Made by a program: the position numbers and the translations under genes. This document shows, piece by piece, positions 1 through 7,738 of a stretch of 35,845 bases of DNA (the stretch's first letter is position 1; the number at the start of each line of letters is the position of its first letter). Where the stretch lies: assembly GCA_910576385.1 (NCBI GenBank), contig CAJTIR010000036.1, forward strand, positions 1-35,845, in the 5' to 3' direction. The stretch is from Lachnospiraceae bacterium (GTDB lineage Bacteria; Bacillota; Clostridia; Lachnospirales; Lachnospiraceae). The notes under the pieces are model-generated. The model ran no database searches. It saw nothing but the letters and a program-made list of their open reading frames with translations, and was not told the origin of the DNA.

Positions 1-19
1 GTAAAAAAGAACAAATAGA

Positions 20-150
20 AAAAGTCCTTTAGGACTTAGTACAGAATGATGTTGCGGCTGGCGAACCCTTCGATGAGTCTTTAGACTCCAGAGCCGGTAA
101 TAAGCCCTTATAGGGCGTGAGCAAACCACCGGCTAAGCCGGTGGTTCTGA
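20..150 (+). mobile_element. Right end / omegaRNA-like scaffold of an IS200/IS605 (TnpB) element, partial
   Basis: Seen: four small hairpins in series. These are AAGTCCT/AGGACTT at 22-37, GAGTC/GACTC at 75-88, GCCCT/AGGGC with a TAT loop at 104-116, and a perfect ACCACCGGC-TAA-GCCGGTGGT hairpin at 125-145. A core TGCGGCTGGCGAACC lies at 53-67, and a matching core (TGCGGTTGGCGAACC) plus a triloop hairpin recurs in inverted orientation at the right edge of the window. Known: IS200/IS605 elements end in subterminal triloop hairpins, and the tnpB 3' end encodes a guide RNA whose guide is the DNA just past the right end. Inference: the tnpB gene lies upstream of base 1 and the guide would start a little after 146. 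No transposase coding is visible here. Confidence 0.55.
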
Positions 151-263
151 TTGTATGCACAGGGGCGCATAAAAAAATTTGTAATATTTTGCAACCAAAT
201 GAGATTTTTGACGGGATATAAAGTGAGAGGCAGTAGTTCAAGCTCTAAAAGGAGGAAATATCT

Positions 264-824
264 ATGGAGGATGATCAAATTGTCGCGTTGTATTGGCAGA
301 GAGATGAGAATGCCATTCGCCAGACAGAGAAAAAATATCAGCGTTATCTGTCTACAATTGCCTACCATATTCTGGCTGATCTGGAGGACAGTAAGGAGAG
401 TGTCAATGATACCTATCTCAAAGCCTGGTATTCCATACCTCCCCATAAACCAAATATTCTTGCCACTTATTTAGGGAAAATTACCCGTCAATTGTCCATT
501 GATATTTTTAGAAAGAAACACAGGGGCAAACGCGTGTCATCCGAATACACCCTGTCACTCTCGGAACTGGAGGAATGTGTTCCTGATGGCAATGTGACAG
601 ATGAGAGCATAGATTTATATCTTTTGGCAGAAGCCATCAGCATCTATCTTGGAACACTGTCTTCTGAGGCACGAAATACTTTTGTAGGGAGATACTACTA
701 TATGGATTCCTTGCAGGAGGTTGCAGCGTATTATGGCTTTAGTATCTCGAAAGTCAAAAGTATGCTGCATCGTACCAGAATCGGATTGAAAGCTTATCTG
801 GAAGAGGAGGGATTTGAAGTATGA
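264..824 (+). CDS. ECF-like sigma-70 family RNA polymerase sigma factor
   Basis: A 186-residue protein with the layout of an ECF sigma factor. Region 2 covers about residues 20-85 (an AYHIL helix, then DTYLKAW and the RQLSIDIFRKKHR DNA-contact helix). A short linker follows, then region 4 at about 125-180 with a helix-turn-helix (LQEVAAYYGFSISKVKSMLHRTR). The start is supported by AAAGGAGG at 248-255, nine bases before the ATG. The last four bases overlap the next gene (ATGA), so the two are translationally coupled. The partner has a single membrane helix after a short cytoplasmic stretch, as in anti-sigma factors. Inference: a sigma/anti-sigma pair sensing an envelope or host signal. The regulon and any autoregulated promoter were not identified. 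Confidence 0.88.
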   Translation: MEDDQIVALYWQRDENAIRQTEKKYQRYLSTIAYHILADLEDSKESVNDTYLKAWYSIPPHKPNILATYLGKITRQLSIDIFRKKHRGKRVSSEYTLSLSELEECVPDGNVTDESIDLYLLAEAISIYLGTLSSEARNTFVGRYYYMDSLQEVAAYYGFSISKVKSMLHRTRIGLKAYLEEEGFEV

Positions 825-1975
825 AGCAAGAACAACTCAGTGATGCGCTCAATTACCTGCCCGATGATATGCTTGAGGAGACAGAACATGTGCGCAGTGT
901 CACAAGACAAAAAAGAATTTGGCGAAAGTGTATGGCGGCAGCGGTTTGTCTAGTCCTGGTGTTTTGTGTAAGTTTGCTTATGATTCCCCAGCAATTTTTT
1001 AAAGATGGTACAAAAGAATTGCCAATATTGACAGTCCATAGAGAATCAGGCAGAGATACAGGTTCATTTGCGTGTGTTGAGGCGTATGATGCCTCGGAAA
1101 TTGTCAATGACAATCCCTGGAGTGAGGAGGCAGAGATTTCCACGTTGCCAGTTTATCGGCGCCAATTTATTTATGATCCTGACCGTGATAATTACGGCTA
1201 TGATTTTGCAAAGATGGAGGCTTTGCTGCGTGATGTAGCAGGCAGGCTGGGTTTAGACGCCGAACATTTGGAAGTCAAAGAGAGAAAGGGCAGTTATTAT
1301 TTTAATGCTTATCTCACAGCAAAGGACGAGGGGATTGAAATCGAAGTAGGACATAATATGACCGTAGATATAGAGTTTAAACACAAAGTTTCCCTTCCAG
1401 ATCAATATCGTTTTACAGATCACGCCTCTTATCAGGAAGTAGCAGCGGCAGCGGTATACTTAAAAGAGGAATATAAGGAATTGATTGGCATGGAGAATCC
1501 GCAGATCAATATTACTGGCGGGGACTACAATGATAATTTACAACAGTCTTATGATCTGGAGTTTTATGATGGCAGCGGGGGTATCAAAAATAAGATTGTT
1601 AATTATAATTTTAACCGCATCGTCTTTTATACTAGCGGCAAAAAACTATGGCTGATCCGGCTGTTCTGTCCAGATTTGTCAGAAATGGTGGGAGAATATC
1701 CGATTATCACAACAGAGGAAGCGACGGACTGCCTGCTGAGAGGAGATTATATTTCTTCTGTCTTTTATGAGGTTCCCGGACGAGAATATATTAAGAAAAC
1801 GGAGCTTGTATATAAAGTAGAAGATTATGAAGAATATTATATGCCTTACTACGAGTTCTATGTGGAATTGCCCCAGGAGGAACAGGAGAATGGACTTAAG
1901 ACCTATGGCATTTACCAGGTTCCAGCAGTAGAGGAAAAATATATTTCTTATAAAGGCAAAGCAAATTTTAATTAG
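821..1975 (+). CDS. Membrane-anchored putative anti-sigma partner of the upstream sigma factor
   Basis: A 384-residue protein. Residues 1-35 are charged and cytoplasmic, one hydrophobic helix lies at about 37-56 (MAAAVCLVLVFCVSLLMI), and a large acidic, Tyr-rich domain of about 325 residues should lie outside the cell. The topology and the 4-base overlap with the sigma gene resemble Firmicutes anti-sigma proteins (DUF4179-like), but I see no diagnostic zinc-binding (ZAS) motif in the short N-terminal part. The assignment therefore rests on topology and operon context. The outer domain is not recognised and could be a ligand sensor. A terminator follows directly, so the two genes form a closed operon. 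Confidence 0.6.
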   Translation: MKQEQLSDALNYLPDDMLEETEHVRSVTRQKRIWRKCMAAAVCLVLVFCVSLLMIPQQFFKDGTKELPILTVHRESGRDTGSFACVEAYDASEIVNDNPWSEEAEISTLPVYRRQFIYDPDRDNYGYDFAKMEALLRDVAGRLGLDAEHLEVKERKGSYYFNAYLTAKDEGIEIEVGHNMTVDIEFKHKVSLPDQYRFTDHASYQEVAAAAVYLKEEYKELIGMENPQINITGGDYNDNLQQSYDLEFYDGSGGIKNKIVNYNFNRIVFYTSGKKLWLIRLFCPDLSEMVGEYPIITTEEATDCLLRGDYISSVFYEVPGREYIKKTELVYKVEDYEEYYMPYYEFYVELPQEEQENGLKTYGIYQVPAVEEKYISYKGKANFN

Positions 1976-1979
1976 GATT

Positions 1980-2026
1980 AGGGTGTGTCTGAAAATAATT
2001 GTCAGACATGCCCTAATAGTTTTTTT
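1980..2026 (+). terminator. Rho-independent terminator after the sigma/anti-sigma operon
   Basis: Inverted repeat AGGGTGTGTCTGA ... TCAGACATGCCCT (about 13 bp, one mismatch) followed by a run of seven T at 2020-2026. It begins five bases after the stop codon. Confidence 0.85.
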
Positions 2027-2050
2027 GGATATTTGCATTTTTTGGGGCCT

Positions 2051-2131
2051 TGTCGTATTCTGTAAACGAATTTTTATAAAATCAGACAACAGTTTGACAA
2101 AAAAATTTGTTCTATCCTTTTATACTATACC
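2051..2131 (+). promoter_or_regulatory. Spo0A-type promoter of spoIIGA-sigE with long spacer and two 0A-box-like sites
   Basis: Seen: TTGACA at 2094-2099 and TATACT at 2121-2126 with a 21-bp spacer, too long for normal sigma-A use. TTTGACA at 2093-2099 is 6/7 to the inverted 0A box (TTCGACA) and overlaps the -35. TGTCGTA at 2051-2057 is 6/7 to the 0A box TGTCGAA. Known: the Bacillus subtilis spoIIG promoter has an unusually long (22 bp) spacer and is activated by phosphorylated Spo0A bound upstream and over the -35. Inference: the same logic is conserved here. Confidence 0.65.
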
Positions 2132-2176
2132 TTGTGATACGCCAAATGGCCACAATATAGAGCGAGGAGGTCAAGC

Positions 2177-2962
2177 GTGAAATATGAACTGTATGCAGAT
2201 CTCTGGTTTGTGACAAATTTTACAATGGATGCCATCGCGCTCTGGGTTGCTGGAAGGATTATGAAACAGCGTATTCGTTTTAAATGGCTGCTGCTGGCTA
2301 GTTTTATAGGTACTGCGGTTTCGATCAGCCTTTTTTTGCTGTTAAATCATTATACTTGGTATCAGATCATAGTGCATCTTTTGGTAAATCCGATGATGGT
2401 CTGGATCTGTTTTCAGGGCAGAGAGAAAAAGGTATTTTTGTGTCAATGGGCAATTACCTATTTGGCGGTAGTTCTGCTGGGCGGACTCATGCAATGGAGT
2501 ATTTTTTACTTAGGAGGGGAAAAATTTTTTATCATCTGCTTAGTTGGGGCGTTGCTATTTTTAGGGCTTGTGGAAAAAATGCTGGGATATTTTCAAAGAC
2601 AAAAAGATACTGTATTTAACCTTCTTTTGGTGACGCAAGAAGGAAACCTGAAAGCGAAAGGTTTTTTTGATACAGGGAACCTTTTGATAGATCCCACGTT
2701 GGGCAGGCCGGTACATATTATTAAAAAAGATATTTTAAAGGAACAGCTAGAAAAGGAAATGCTTTTGGTACGGCTGATCCCCTTTCATTCTCTGGGCAGG
2801 GAACATGGGCTTCTGGAGGCAGTGACAATTGAAGGGATGTATATTTTAAGGGAAGGACATCCGCTGTATCTGGAAAGGCCAGTACTGGGGCTTGCGGAAG
2901 AAAAATTATTTCAGGACGACAGATATGATGTGATTTTAAACGGAAAGAGTATGGAAATTTAA
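2177..2962 (+). CDS. spoIIGA: Sporulation sigma-E factor-processing peptidase SpoIIGA
   Basis: A 261-residue membrane protease that would cleave pro-sigma-E at the forespore septum. The N-terminal half (about 1-135) has five hydrophobic segments. The C-terminal half carries the aspartic-protease-like signature FFDTGNLLIDP with the probable catalytic Asp at residue 165. It is shorter than the Bacillus protein (about 309 residues). RBS GCGAGGAGG lies just upstream of the ATG. The next gene encodes sigma-E, its known substrate, with the RBS starting at the spoIIGA stop. The promoter upstream has Spo0A-type features. Identification rests on the DTGN motif, the topology and the neighbour. Confidence 0.93.
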   Translation: MKYELYADLWFVTNFTMDAIALWVAGRIMKQRIRFKWLLLASFIGTAVSISLFLLLNHYTWYQIIVHLLVNPMMVWICFQGREKKVFLCQWAITYLAVVLLGGLMQWSIFYLGGEKFFIICLVGALLFLGLVEKMLGYFQRQKDTVFNLLLVTQEGNLKAKGFFDTGNLLIDPTLGRPVHIIKKDILKEQLEKEMLLVRLIPFHSLGREHGLLEAVTIEGMYILREGHPLYLERPVLGLAEEKLFQDDRYDVILNGKSMEI

Positions 2963-2974
2963 AGGAGGATGGAA

Positions 2975-3721
2975 ATGTACATAAAAATCGCGATACCACA
3001 GCATTTTCAGTTGAAATTGATTCCCAATCTGCGTCACATGCTGCTGGCAAAAAAAGGAGATGTCCATTATATTGGCGGAGCAGAGATTTTGCCGCCCCCA
3101 TTGGATGCACGGGAGGAAAACCGTTATATCCAAATGTTAGACGGCAAAGAGCCAGAGAAGGCAAAAGCAAGAAGCGTGCTGATTGAGCATAATCTGCGCC
3201 TGGTGGTTTACATTGCCAAAAAATTTGACAATACAGGGATTGGCGTGGAGGATTTAATTTCAATCGGCACCATTGGTCTGATTAAGGCAATCAATACTTT
3301 TAATCCCACTAAAAATATTAAGCTGGCAACGTATGCCTCGCGCTGTATTGAAAATGAGATTTTAATGTATCTGCGCCGCAACAATAAGACCAGATTGGAG
3401 GTGTCTATTGATGAGCCGCTGAATGTGGATTGGGATGGAAATGAATTGCTGCTGTCTGATATTTTGGGGACAGATGAAGATATTATTTATCGTGATATTG
3501 AGACAGAGGTAGAAAAAGATCTTTTAAAACATGCGGTTGAAAAACTTTCCGAGCGCGAGAGGACAATTGTGGAACTGCGTTTTGGACTGAATAATCCTCG
3601 TGGTGAGGAGATGACACAGAAGGAGGTGGCAGATTGTCTGGGGATTTCTCAGTCCTATATTTCCAGATTGGAGAAGAAGATTATGAAACGTTTGAAAAAA
3701 GAGATTGTTAGGTTTGAATGA
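2975..3721 (+). CDS. sigE: RNA polymerase sporulation sigma factor sigma-E
   Basis: The mother-cell sigma factor, made as an inactive precursor. Residues 1 to about 27 form the basic, hydrophobic pro-sequence, followed by the hallmark YIGG-x-E-x-LPPPL block. Region 2 ([46 protein letters not shown]) and region 4 (LSEREREI-like, [22 protein letters not shown]) are very close to Bacillus sigma-E as I remember it. Start chosen at 2975 (MYIKIA): AAAGGAGG at 2961-2968 is six bases before it, whereas the in-frame ATG at 2969 directly abuts the RBS. In Bacillus sigG follows sigE; here a terminator and argS follow instead. Confidence 0.95.
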   Translation: MYIKIAIPQHFQLKLIPNLRHMLLAKKGDVHYIGGAEILPPPLDAREENRYIQMLDGKEPEKAKARSVLIEHNLRLVVYIAKKFDNTGIGVEDLISIGTIGLIKAINTFNPTKNIKLATYASRCIENEILMYLRRNNKTRLEVSIDEPLNVDWDGNELLLSDILGTDEDIIYRDIETEVEKDLLKHAVEKLSERERTIVELRFGLNNPRGEEMTQKEVADCLGISQSYISRLEKKIMKRLKKEIVRFE

Positions 3722-3761
3722 GAGGTAGTTTATGGCAGGATGCCGAAGAAAATCTTGAACC

Positions 3762-3799
3762 AAAGGCCAGAAATCAGTGATTCGATTTCTGGCCTTTTT
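3762..3799 (+). terminator. Terminator after sigE
   Basis: A 14-bp perfect stem, AAAGGCCAGAAATC / GATTTCTGGCCTTT, with an 8-base loop and trailing T residues. It closes the spoIIGA-sigE operon. Confidence 0.88.
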
Positions 3800-3808
3800 A
3801 AAAAGTAA

Positions 3809-3837
3809 GTGACAGATACCATACTTTTTGTTATGAT
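3809..3837 (+). promoter_or_regulatory. Putative sigma-A promoter of argS
   Basis: GTGACA (3809-3814), a 17-bp spacer, then TATGAT (3832-3837), each 5/6 to consensus. It sits between the sigE terminator and argS. No T-box leader is present. Confidence 0.55.
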
Positions 3838-3877
3838 AAGATGAATAGTGTAGAAAAGGAAGGAATGAAAAACAGAT

Positions 3878-5647
3878 ATGGAAAAGATATTGGAGCTGAT
3901 CAGCGGCGAGGTAGTCAAGGCATTTGAAGAAAATGGATATCATAAAAAGTATGGCAAAGTGACGCTTTCTAACCGTCCAGATCTCTGTGAGTATCAGTGC
4001 AATGGGGCTATGGCAGCGGCAAAGGAATATAAATGCGCACCCTTTATGATTTCGGACAAGATTGCAGAAGCCTTAAAGGAAAATCCAATGTTTGAGGCTG
4101 TGGATTCCGTTAAGCCAGGATTTTTAAATTTAAAGCTCAATCCAGAGTTTTTGGCTGGTTATCTGCAAAAGATGGATGCAGATCCTGAGCGGATAGGCTG
4201 TGAAAAATGCGATCAGCCGAAAACGATTATGATTGATTACGGCGGGCCGAATGTGGCAAAACCACTCCATGTCGGTCATCTGCGTTCTGCTATCATCGGG
4301 GAGAGTGTAAAGCGAATTGGCAAGTTTATGGGACATACTATGATTGGAGACGTACATCTTGGAGACTGGGGGCTGCAGATGGGGCTGATTATCACAGAAT
4401 TACAGCAGCGTCAGCCAGAACTTCCCTATTTTGATGAAAGTTTTGCGGGCGAATATCCAGAGAAACCGCCCTTTACCATTGGGGAATTGGAGGAAATCTA
4501 TCCCACGGCAAGCGCTAAATCCAAGGAGAACGAAGCCTACAAGGAAGCGGCAATGCAGGCGACTTATGAGCTGCAGCATGGCAGAGCGGGATATCGTGCC
4601 TTGCTGAATCATATTTTGGACGTTTCTGTCAATGATTTAAAGCGCAATTATCAGAATCTCAATGTCTCTTTTGAGCTTTGGAAGGGGGAATCCGATGCGC
4701 AGCCATTTATCCCAGATATGGTGGAGAAAATGAAAGCCGACGGTTATGCACATCTGAGTGAGGGTGCGTTGGTGGTGGACGTCAAGGAAGATACCGATAC
4801 CAAGGAAATTCCGCCCTGCATGATACTGAAGTCGGATGGGGCTTCCCTTTACAATACCACTGATTTGGCAACTATTGTCTGGCGTATGAAGGACTATAAT
4901 CCAGATGAGATCATCTATGTGGTTGACAAGCGTCAGGAGCTTTATTTTACGCAGGTGTTCCGCTGTGCCAGAAAAACGGGGCTGGTTAATCCAAAGACAG
5001 GGTTGAAATTTTTGGGTTTTGGCACCATGAACGGCAAGGACGGCAAACCTTTTAAGACCCGTGAAGGCGGCGTGATGCGTTTAGAATATTTGGTATCGAG
5101 CATTGATGAGGAGATGTATCGAAAGATTGCAGACAACCATACAGTGGAGGAGGCAGAAGGGCGCAAGACAGCAAAGATTGTTGCATTGTCCGCCATTAAA
5201 TATGGGGATCTCTCCAATCAAGCCTCCAAAGATTATATCTTTGATGTGGAGCGCTTTACGTCTTTTGAGGGAAATACCGGACCTTATATTCTCTACACAA
5301 TTGTGAGGATTAAATCAATTCTCAAGAAGTATCAGGCAGAGAAAACGCTGCCAGAGGGCGCACAGATTTTAGCGGCGCGCTCTGAGAGCGAGAAAGCGTT
5401 GATGCTGGAATTGAGTAAATTTAATGGTATGATGGAGACGGCATTTGAAGAGACGGCGCCGCACAAAGTATGTGCCTATATCTACGATCTTGCCAATGCA
5501 TTTAATCATTTTTATCATCAGACAAAGATTATGGCTGAGCAGGATGAAATGCAGCAGGCAGGCTATATCCGTCTGTTGGAGTTGACAAAGCGTGCTTTGG
5601 AAATTTGTATTGATGTGTTGGGATTCGAGGCGCCAGAGAGGATGTAA
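3878..5647 (+). CDS. argS: Arginine--tRNA ligase
   Basis: A class I aminoacyl-tRNA synthetase of 589 residues that charges tRNA-Arg. The N-terminal Arg-tRNA synthetase domain (about 1-105) recognises the tRNA D-loop. The catalytic core has the HIGH-type motif in GGPNVAKPLHVGHLRSAI (about residues 124-141). The KMSKS counterpart has the degenerate ArgS form GKPFKTREGG (about 387-396). The C-terminal anticodon-binding DALR domain ends in VLGFEAPERM, typical for the family. It has its own promoter and is monocistronic. A structured repeat element and a terminator follow. Length and motifs are full and normal. Confidence 0.97.
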   Translation: MEKILELISGEVVKAFEENGYHKKYGKVTLSNRPDLCEYQCNGAMAAAKEYKCAPFMISDKIAEALKENPMFEAVDSVKPGFLNLKLNPEFLAGYLQKMDADPERIGCEKCDQPKTIMIDYGGPNVAKPLHVGHLRSAIIGESVKRIGKFMGHTMIGDVHLGDWGLQMGLIITELQQRQPELPYFDESFAGEYPEKPPFTIGELEEIYPTASAKSKENEAYKEAAMQATYELQHGRAGYRALLNHILDVSVNDLKRNYQNLNVSFELWKGESDAQPFIPDMVEKMKADGYAHLSEGALVVDVKEDTDTKEIPPCMILKSDGASLYNTTDLATIVWRMKDYNPDEIIYVVDKRQELYFTQVFRCARKTGLVNPKTGLKFLGFGTMNGKDGKPFKTREGGVMRLEYLVSSIDEEMYRKIADNHTVEEAEGRKTAKIVALSAIKYGDLSNQASKDYIFDVERFTSFEGNTGPYILYTIVRIKSILKKYQAEKTLPEGAQILAARSESEKALMLELSKFNGMMETAFEETAPHKVCAYIYDLANAFNHFYHQTKIMAEQDEMQQAGYIRLLELTKRALEICIDVLGFEAPERM

Positions 5648-5689
5648 GATATTAATATGATTCAGAACCAAGCCTTAGACATGCCAGAA

Positions 5690-5866
5690 TTGTAACGAAT
5701 CAGAACCAAGCCTCAGACATGACAGTCAAGCTGTCATACGCCTCAAAAGAGGCTTTAGTCTGAGGATATAGGGATTATCACCCTTACAAAAAAGAAAAAT
5801 CAGGCTTTTTCAAATAAATTTGAAGATCCTGATTTTTCTTTTTTATGGGGTTCTGAATCGTTACAA
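5690..5866. repeat. Dispersed structured intergenic repeat, copy A
   Basis: Seen: terminal inverted repeats TTGTAACGAATCAGAACC (5690-5707) and its complement at 5849-5866, 17/18 matching. Inside, an outer stem CCTCAGAC/GTCTGAGG (5711-5718 with 5758-5765) encloses two hairpins: ATGACAG/CTGTCAT and GCCTC/GAGGC. The argS terminator lies in the right half. A partial extra copy of the left end (ATTCAGAACCAAGCCTTAGA...) begins at 5659. Related copies lie at 8276-8359 and 30239-30410. There is no coding capacity. It is a MITE-like or REP-like family, or a structured RNA. Confidence 0.7.
5789..5846. terminator. Terminator between convergent argS and the tautomerase gene
   Basis: A stem of about 14 bp, AAGAAAAATCAGG / CCTGATTTTTCTT, around a 23-base partly self-complementary loop. 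The A-rich left flank and T-rich right flank mean it can work on both strands, which suits the convergent genes. Confidence 0.8.
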
Positions 5867-5870
5867 AATG

Positions 5871-6215
5871 TTAAAGATTGCTGCCATTCCAGCCCCAGTT
5901 GGCGACAGCTTGATATTTGATATAGATGTGATCGGATGGGATTCCCAATACCTCCTGGTAAATATTGCAGATTTCTGCTGTCAGGGCAGCGAAAGCAGAT
6001 TTATTCTCACTGCCAAACAATTTTACTTCCACAAATGCAGCAGGCGTGCTGTTTTCTCCTCGGAAATACAAATGATACTCTGGTTCAAAGCCAGTCATAA
6101 GCCAGCTCTCACTCTTACCAGGAATCAAGGTGACTGCCTGTCCCAGACGGGAAACAAGTGTTTTTTCCTGTTCTTCGGATAAGGCAGTACTGATTTTTGA
6201 ATTGATAAATGGCAT
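5871..6215 (-). CDS. MIF-like tautomerase (phenylpyruvate/4-oxalocrotonate tautomerase superfamily)
   Basis: A 114-residue protein starting MPFINSK. The Pro after the initiator Met is the catalytic base of this superfamily. The length (about 115) and the C-terminal pattern (YIKYQAVANWGWNGS) fit the macrophage migration inhibitory factor group, which forms trimers. The start at 6215 is fixed by AGGAGGTTTTAAT just upstream (complement of 6217-6228) and by the need for Pro2; an in-frame start at 6341 would bury the proline. Known family activity is keto-enol tautomerisation of aromatic 2-oxo acids; the physiological substrate in bacteria is generally unknown. It is a single gene, convergent with argS. 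Confidence 0.88.
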   Translation of the reverse strand: MPFINSKISTALSEEQEKTLVSRLGQAVTLIPGKSESWLMTGFEPEYHLYFRGENSTPAAFVEVKLFGSENKSAFAALTAEICNIYQEVLGIPSDHIYIKYQAVANWGWNGSNL

Positions 6216-6396
6216 ATTAAAACCTCCTAAACGAAAAATAATATAGAATAGTTTATCACAGATATGGATAAAATACCACAAAAAGCCATAAAACCTTGGA
6301 AAATAGTAATGCAATAGATTGTTGCTCGTATTTTTTGACAAAAAATGTTATGTTAGTTATATATATGGTGGCTAAATATCAATGTTTTTACTTACC

Positions 6397-6501
6397 TAAA
6401 TTTTTATCTGCTGTTTTGTACCCGATAAAGCGGGGCAGATCCTCATCAATCGCTGTAGCATCTGCTACAACTTATTTTTCCGCCTTGCAGATAAAAATTT
6501 A
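6397..6501. repeat. 105-bp inverted-repeat element with perfect 15-bp ends
   Basis: TAAATTTTTATCTGC at 6397-6411 is exactly complementary to 6487-6501. The 75-bp interior contains a GTAGCA-TC-TGCTAC hairpin. It lies in the 345-bp gap between the divergent tautomerase and HTH genes. It has no coding potential and could be a MITE remnant or a terminator-like structure. No second copy was seen in this window. Confidence 0.5.
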
Positions 6502-6560
6502 TTCGGCGTAAAATTCATTGTCATTTAACCGCCAGAGTAATAGAAAAGGAGAGATGGTAT

Positions 6561-7520
6561 ATGGAAAAAAGTGTGGGAGAGAAATTAAAGGAATACCGCA
6601 AGCAGCGGCAGTGGACACAGGAGGAATTGGCAAAACAGTTAAATGTCACCAGACAGGCTGTTTCCAATTGGGAGAGGGATAAGACCTTGCCGGATGTCTA
6701 TCTATTAAAGGAGATTGCGGCTGTTTTTGACATGACATTAGATCAATATATGGAAAATACCAAACAGGCAGAGGTGAAAATGCCAAAAACACCTGGCCGT
6801 CTTTTTCTGGCGTCTGTGGCAGCGATCATACTCTATCTGGTGGTCGGCGGCCTCACAGATCACTTGATGGTGGAATTGGTTGCAGGGATGATCATTATTG
6901 CTGTATTTTGTCAAGGTTTTATACATTTGTATATGTCAAGTTCGGTAAAGACTGGAAATTTTAGTATGCTGGCCGGATTTGACAGTAAAGTGGAATATCG
7001 GGTGGAAGAAGTAAAAAAGGTGTTGATACAGATGGACACTCATATTTCCTGTTTCTCTTTTGGAAGCATATTGCTGCTTGCATTTTGTGCTTTTATGGAC
7101 AAAGACCAGGGAGAGATGGTCAGCAGTTTTGTGCTGGTTTCTTATTGCCTGGACATGACCTTGGCAATCTGTTTTTATAATTTCCGCAGTATTGATAAGA
7201 CAATGGTAAAAGAACAAGACCAAAAAATGGCCAAAGCTGGGTATATTTCCTTAACCTGGTTTTTGGGATGGATTTTTGTTTTTATTGGGGCTACTTTTGC
7301 AAAAGTTGAATGGAAGTCTATACAAAATAATTCTTCGGAATCCATCGGATATCTGGGATGGATGTTTTTGTTTTTGATGGTGACAATGGCAGAACTGTTT
7401 TTTGAACAGTATCGTGTCAAAAAGCAGATCAAGGCGGACAAAACGTATCGTCCAGGAAAAGCTTTTTGGCTCAGTACTGTAGTGACAGCCGTTCTTGTGA
7501 TCTGTATGTTGTTTTTCTGA
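6561..7520 (+). CDS. HTH (XRE) regulator fused to a multi-pass membrane domain
   Basis: A 319-residue protein. Residues 5-64 form a Cro/CI-type helix-turn-helix (EYRKQRQWTQEELAKQLNVT, RQAVSNWERDKTLPDVYLLK). From residue 81 on there are about seven hydrophobic helices (roughly 81-99, 102-123, 152-172, 178-200, 223-245, 256-278 and 298-318), so the regulator is held in the membrane. AAGGAGAG lies a few bases before the ATG. This architecture is common in Firmicutes, where such proteins are thought to sense membrane or ligand signals. The target is unknown. No transporter lies beside it to suggest one, and it appears monocistronic. Confidence 0.85.
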   Translation: MEKSVGEKLKEYRKQRQWTQEELAKQLNVTRQAVSNWERDKTLPDVYLLKEIAAVFDMTLDQYMENTKQAEVKMPKTPGRLFLASVAAIILYLVVGGLTDHLMVELVAGMIIIAVFCQGFIHLYMSSSVKTGNFSMLAGFDSKVEYRVEEVKKVLIQMDTHISCFSFGSILLLAFCAFMDKDQGEMVSSFVLVSYCLDMTLAICFYNFRSIDKTMVKEQDQKMAKAGYISLTWFLGWIFVFIGATFAKVEWKSIQNNSSESIGYLGWMFLFLMVTMAELFFEQYRVKKQIKADKTYRPGKAFWLSTVVTAVLVICMLFF

Positions 7521-7738
7521 TCACGTACATATTTTTCTGTCTGTGGGAAAATACTATAGGTAATTGCGAAACTCTATAACTTTATAAATTTCAGATACAA
7601 TTCAAATAATTAGGGAAAAATACTTTATCGTACAAAAGCCCAAATTTGCCCAGAATTGTGTATTTTGTATGTGAAATTTTGATAACTTAGTAGTTTTACA
7701 ATTACCTGCTAGAAAAACCACAACGAAAGGAGAATCCC
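7521..7738 (+). promoter_or_regulatory. AT-rich upstream region of the spore coat gene pair
   Basis: A 218-bp gap without a gene. GATACAAT at 7594-7601 resembles a sigma-E -10 (CATACAAT), but the matching -35 is poor, so a mother-cell promoter is only a possibility. No terminator is seen after the HTH gene. Confidence 0.25.

Noticed and set aside
5820-6182. Plus-strand ORF of 120 codons over the tautomerase
   Set aside because: Antisense shadow; the minus-strand gene has a clear RBS, Pro2 and family length.
6296-6511. ORF of 71 codons upstream of the HTH gene
   Set aside because: It spans the 105-bp inverted repeat and lacks an RBS.
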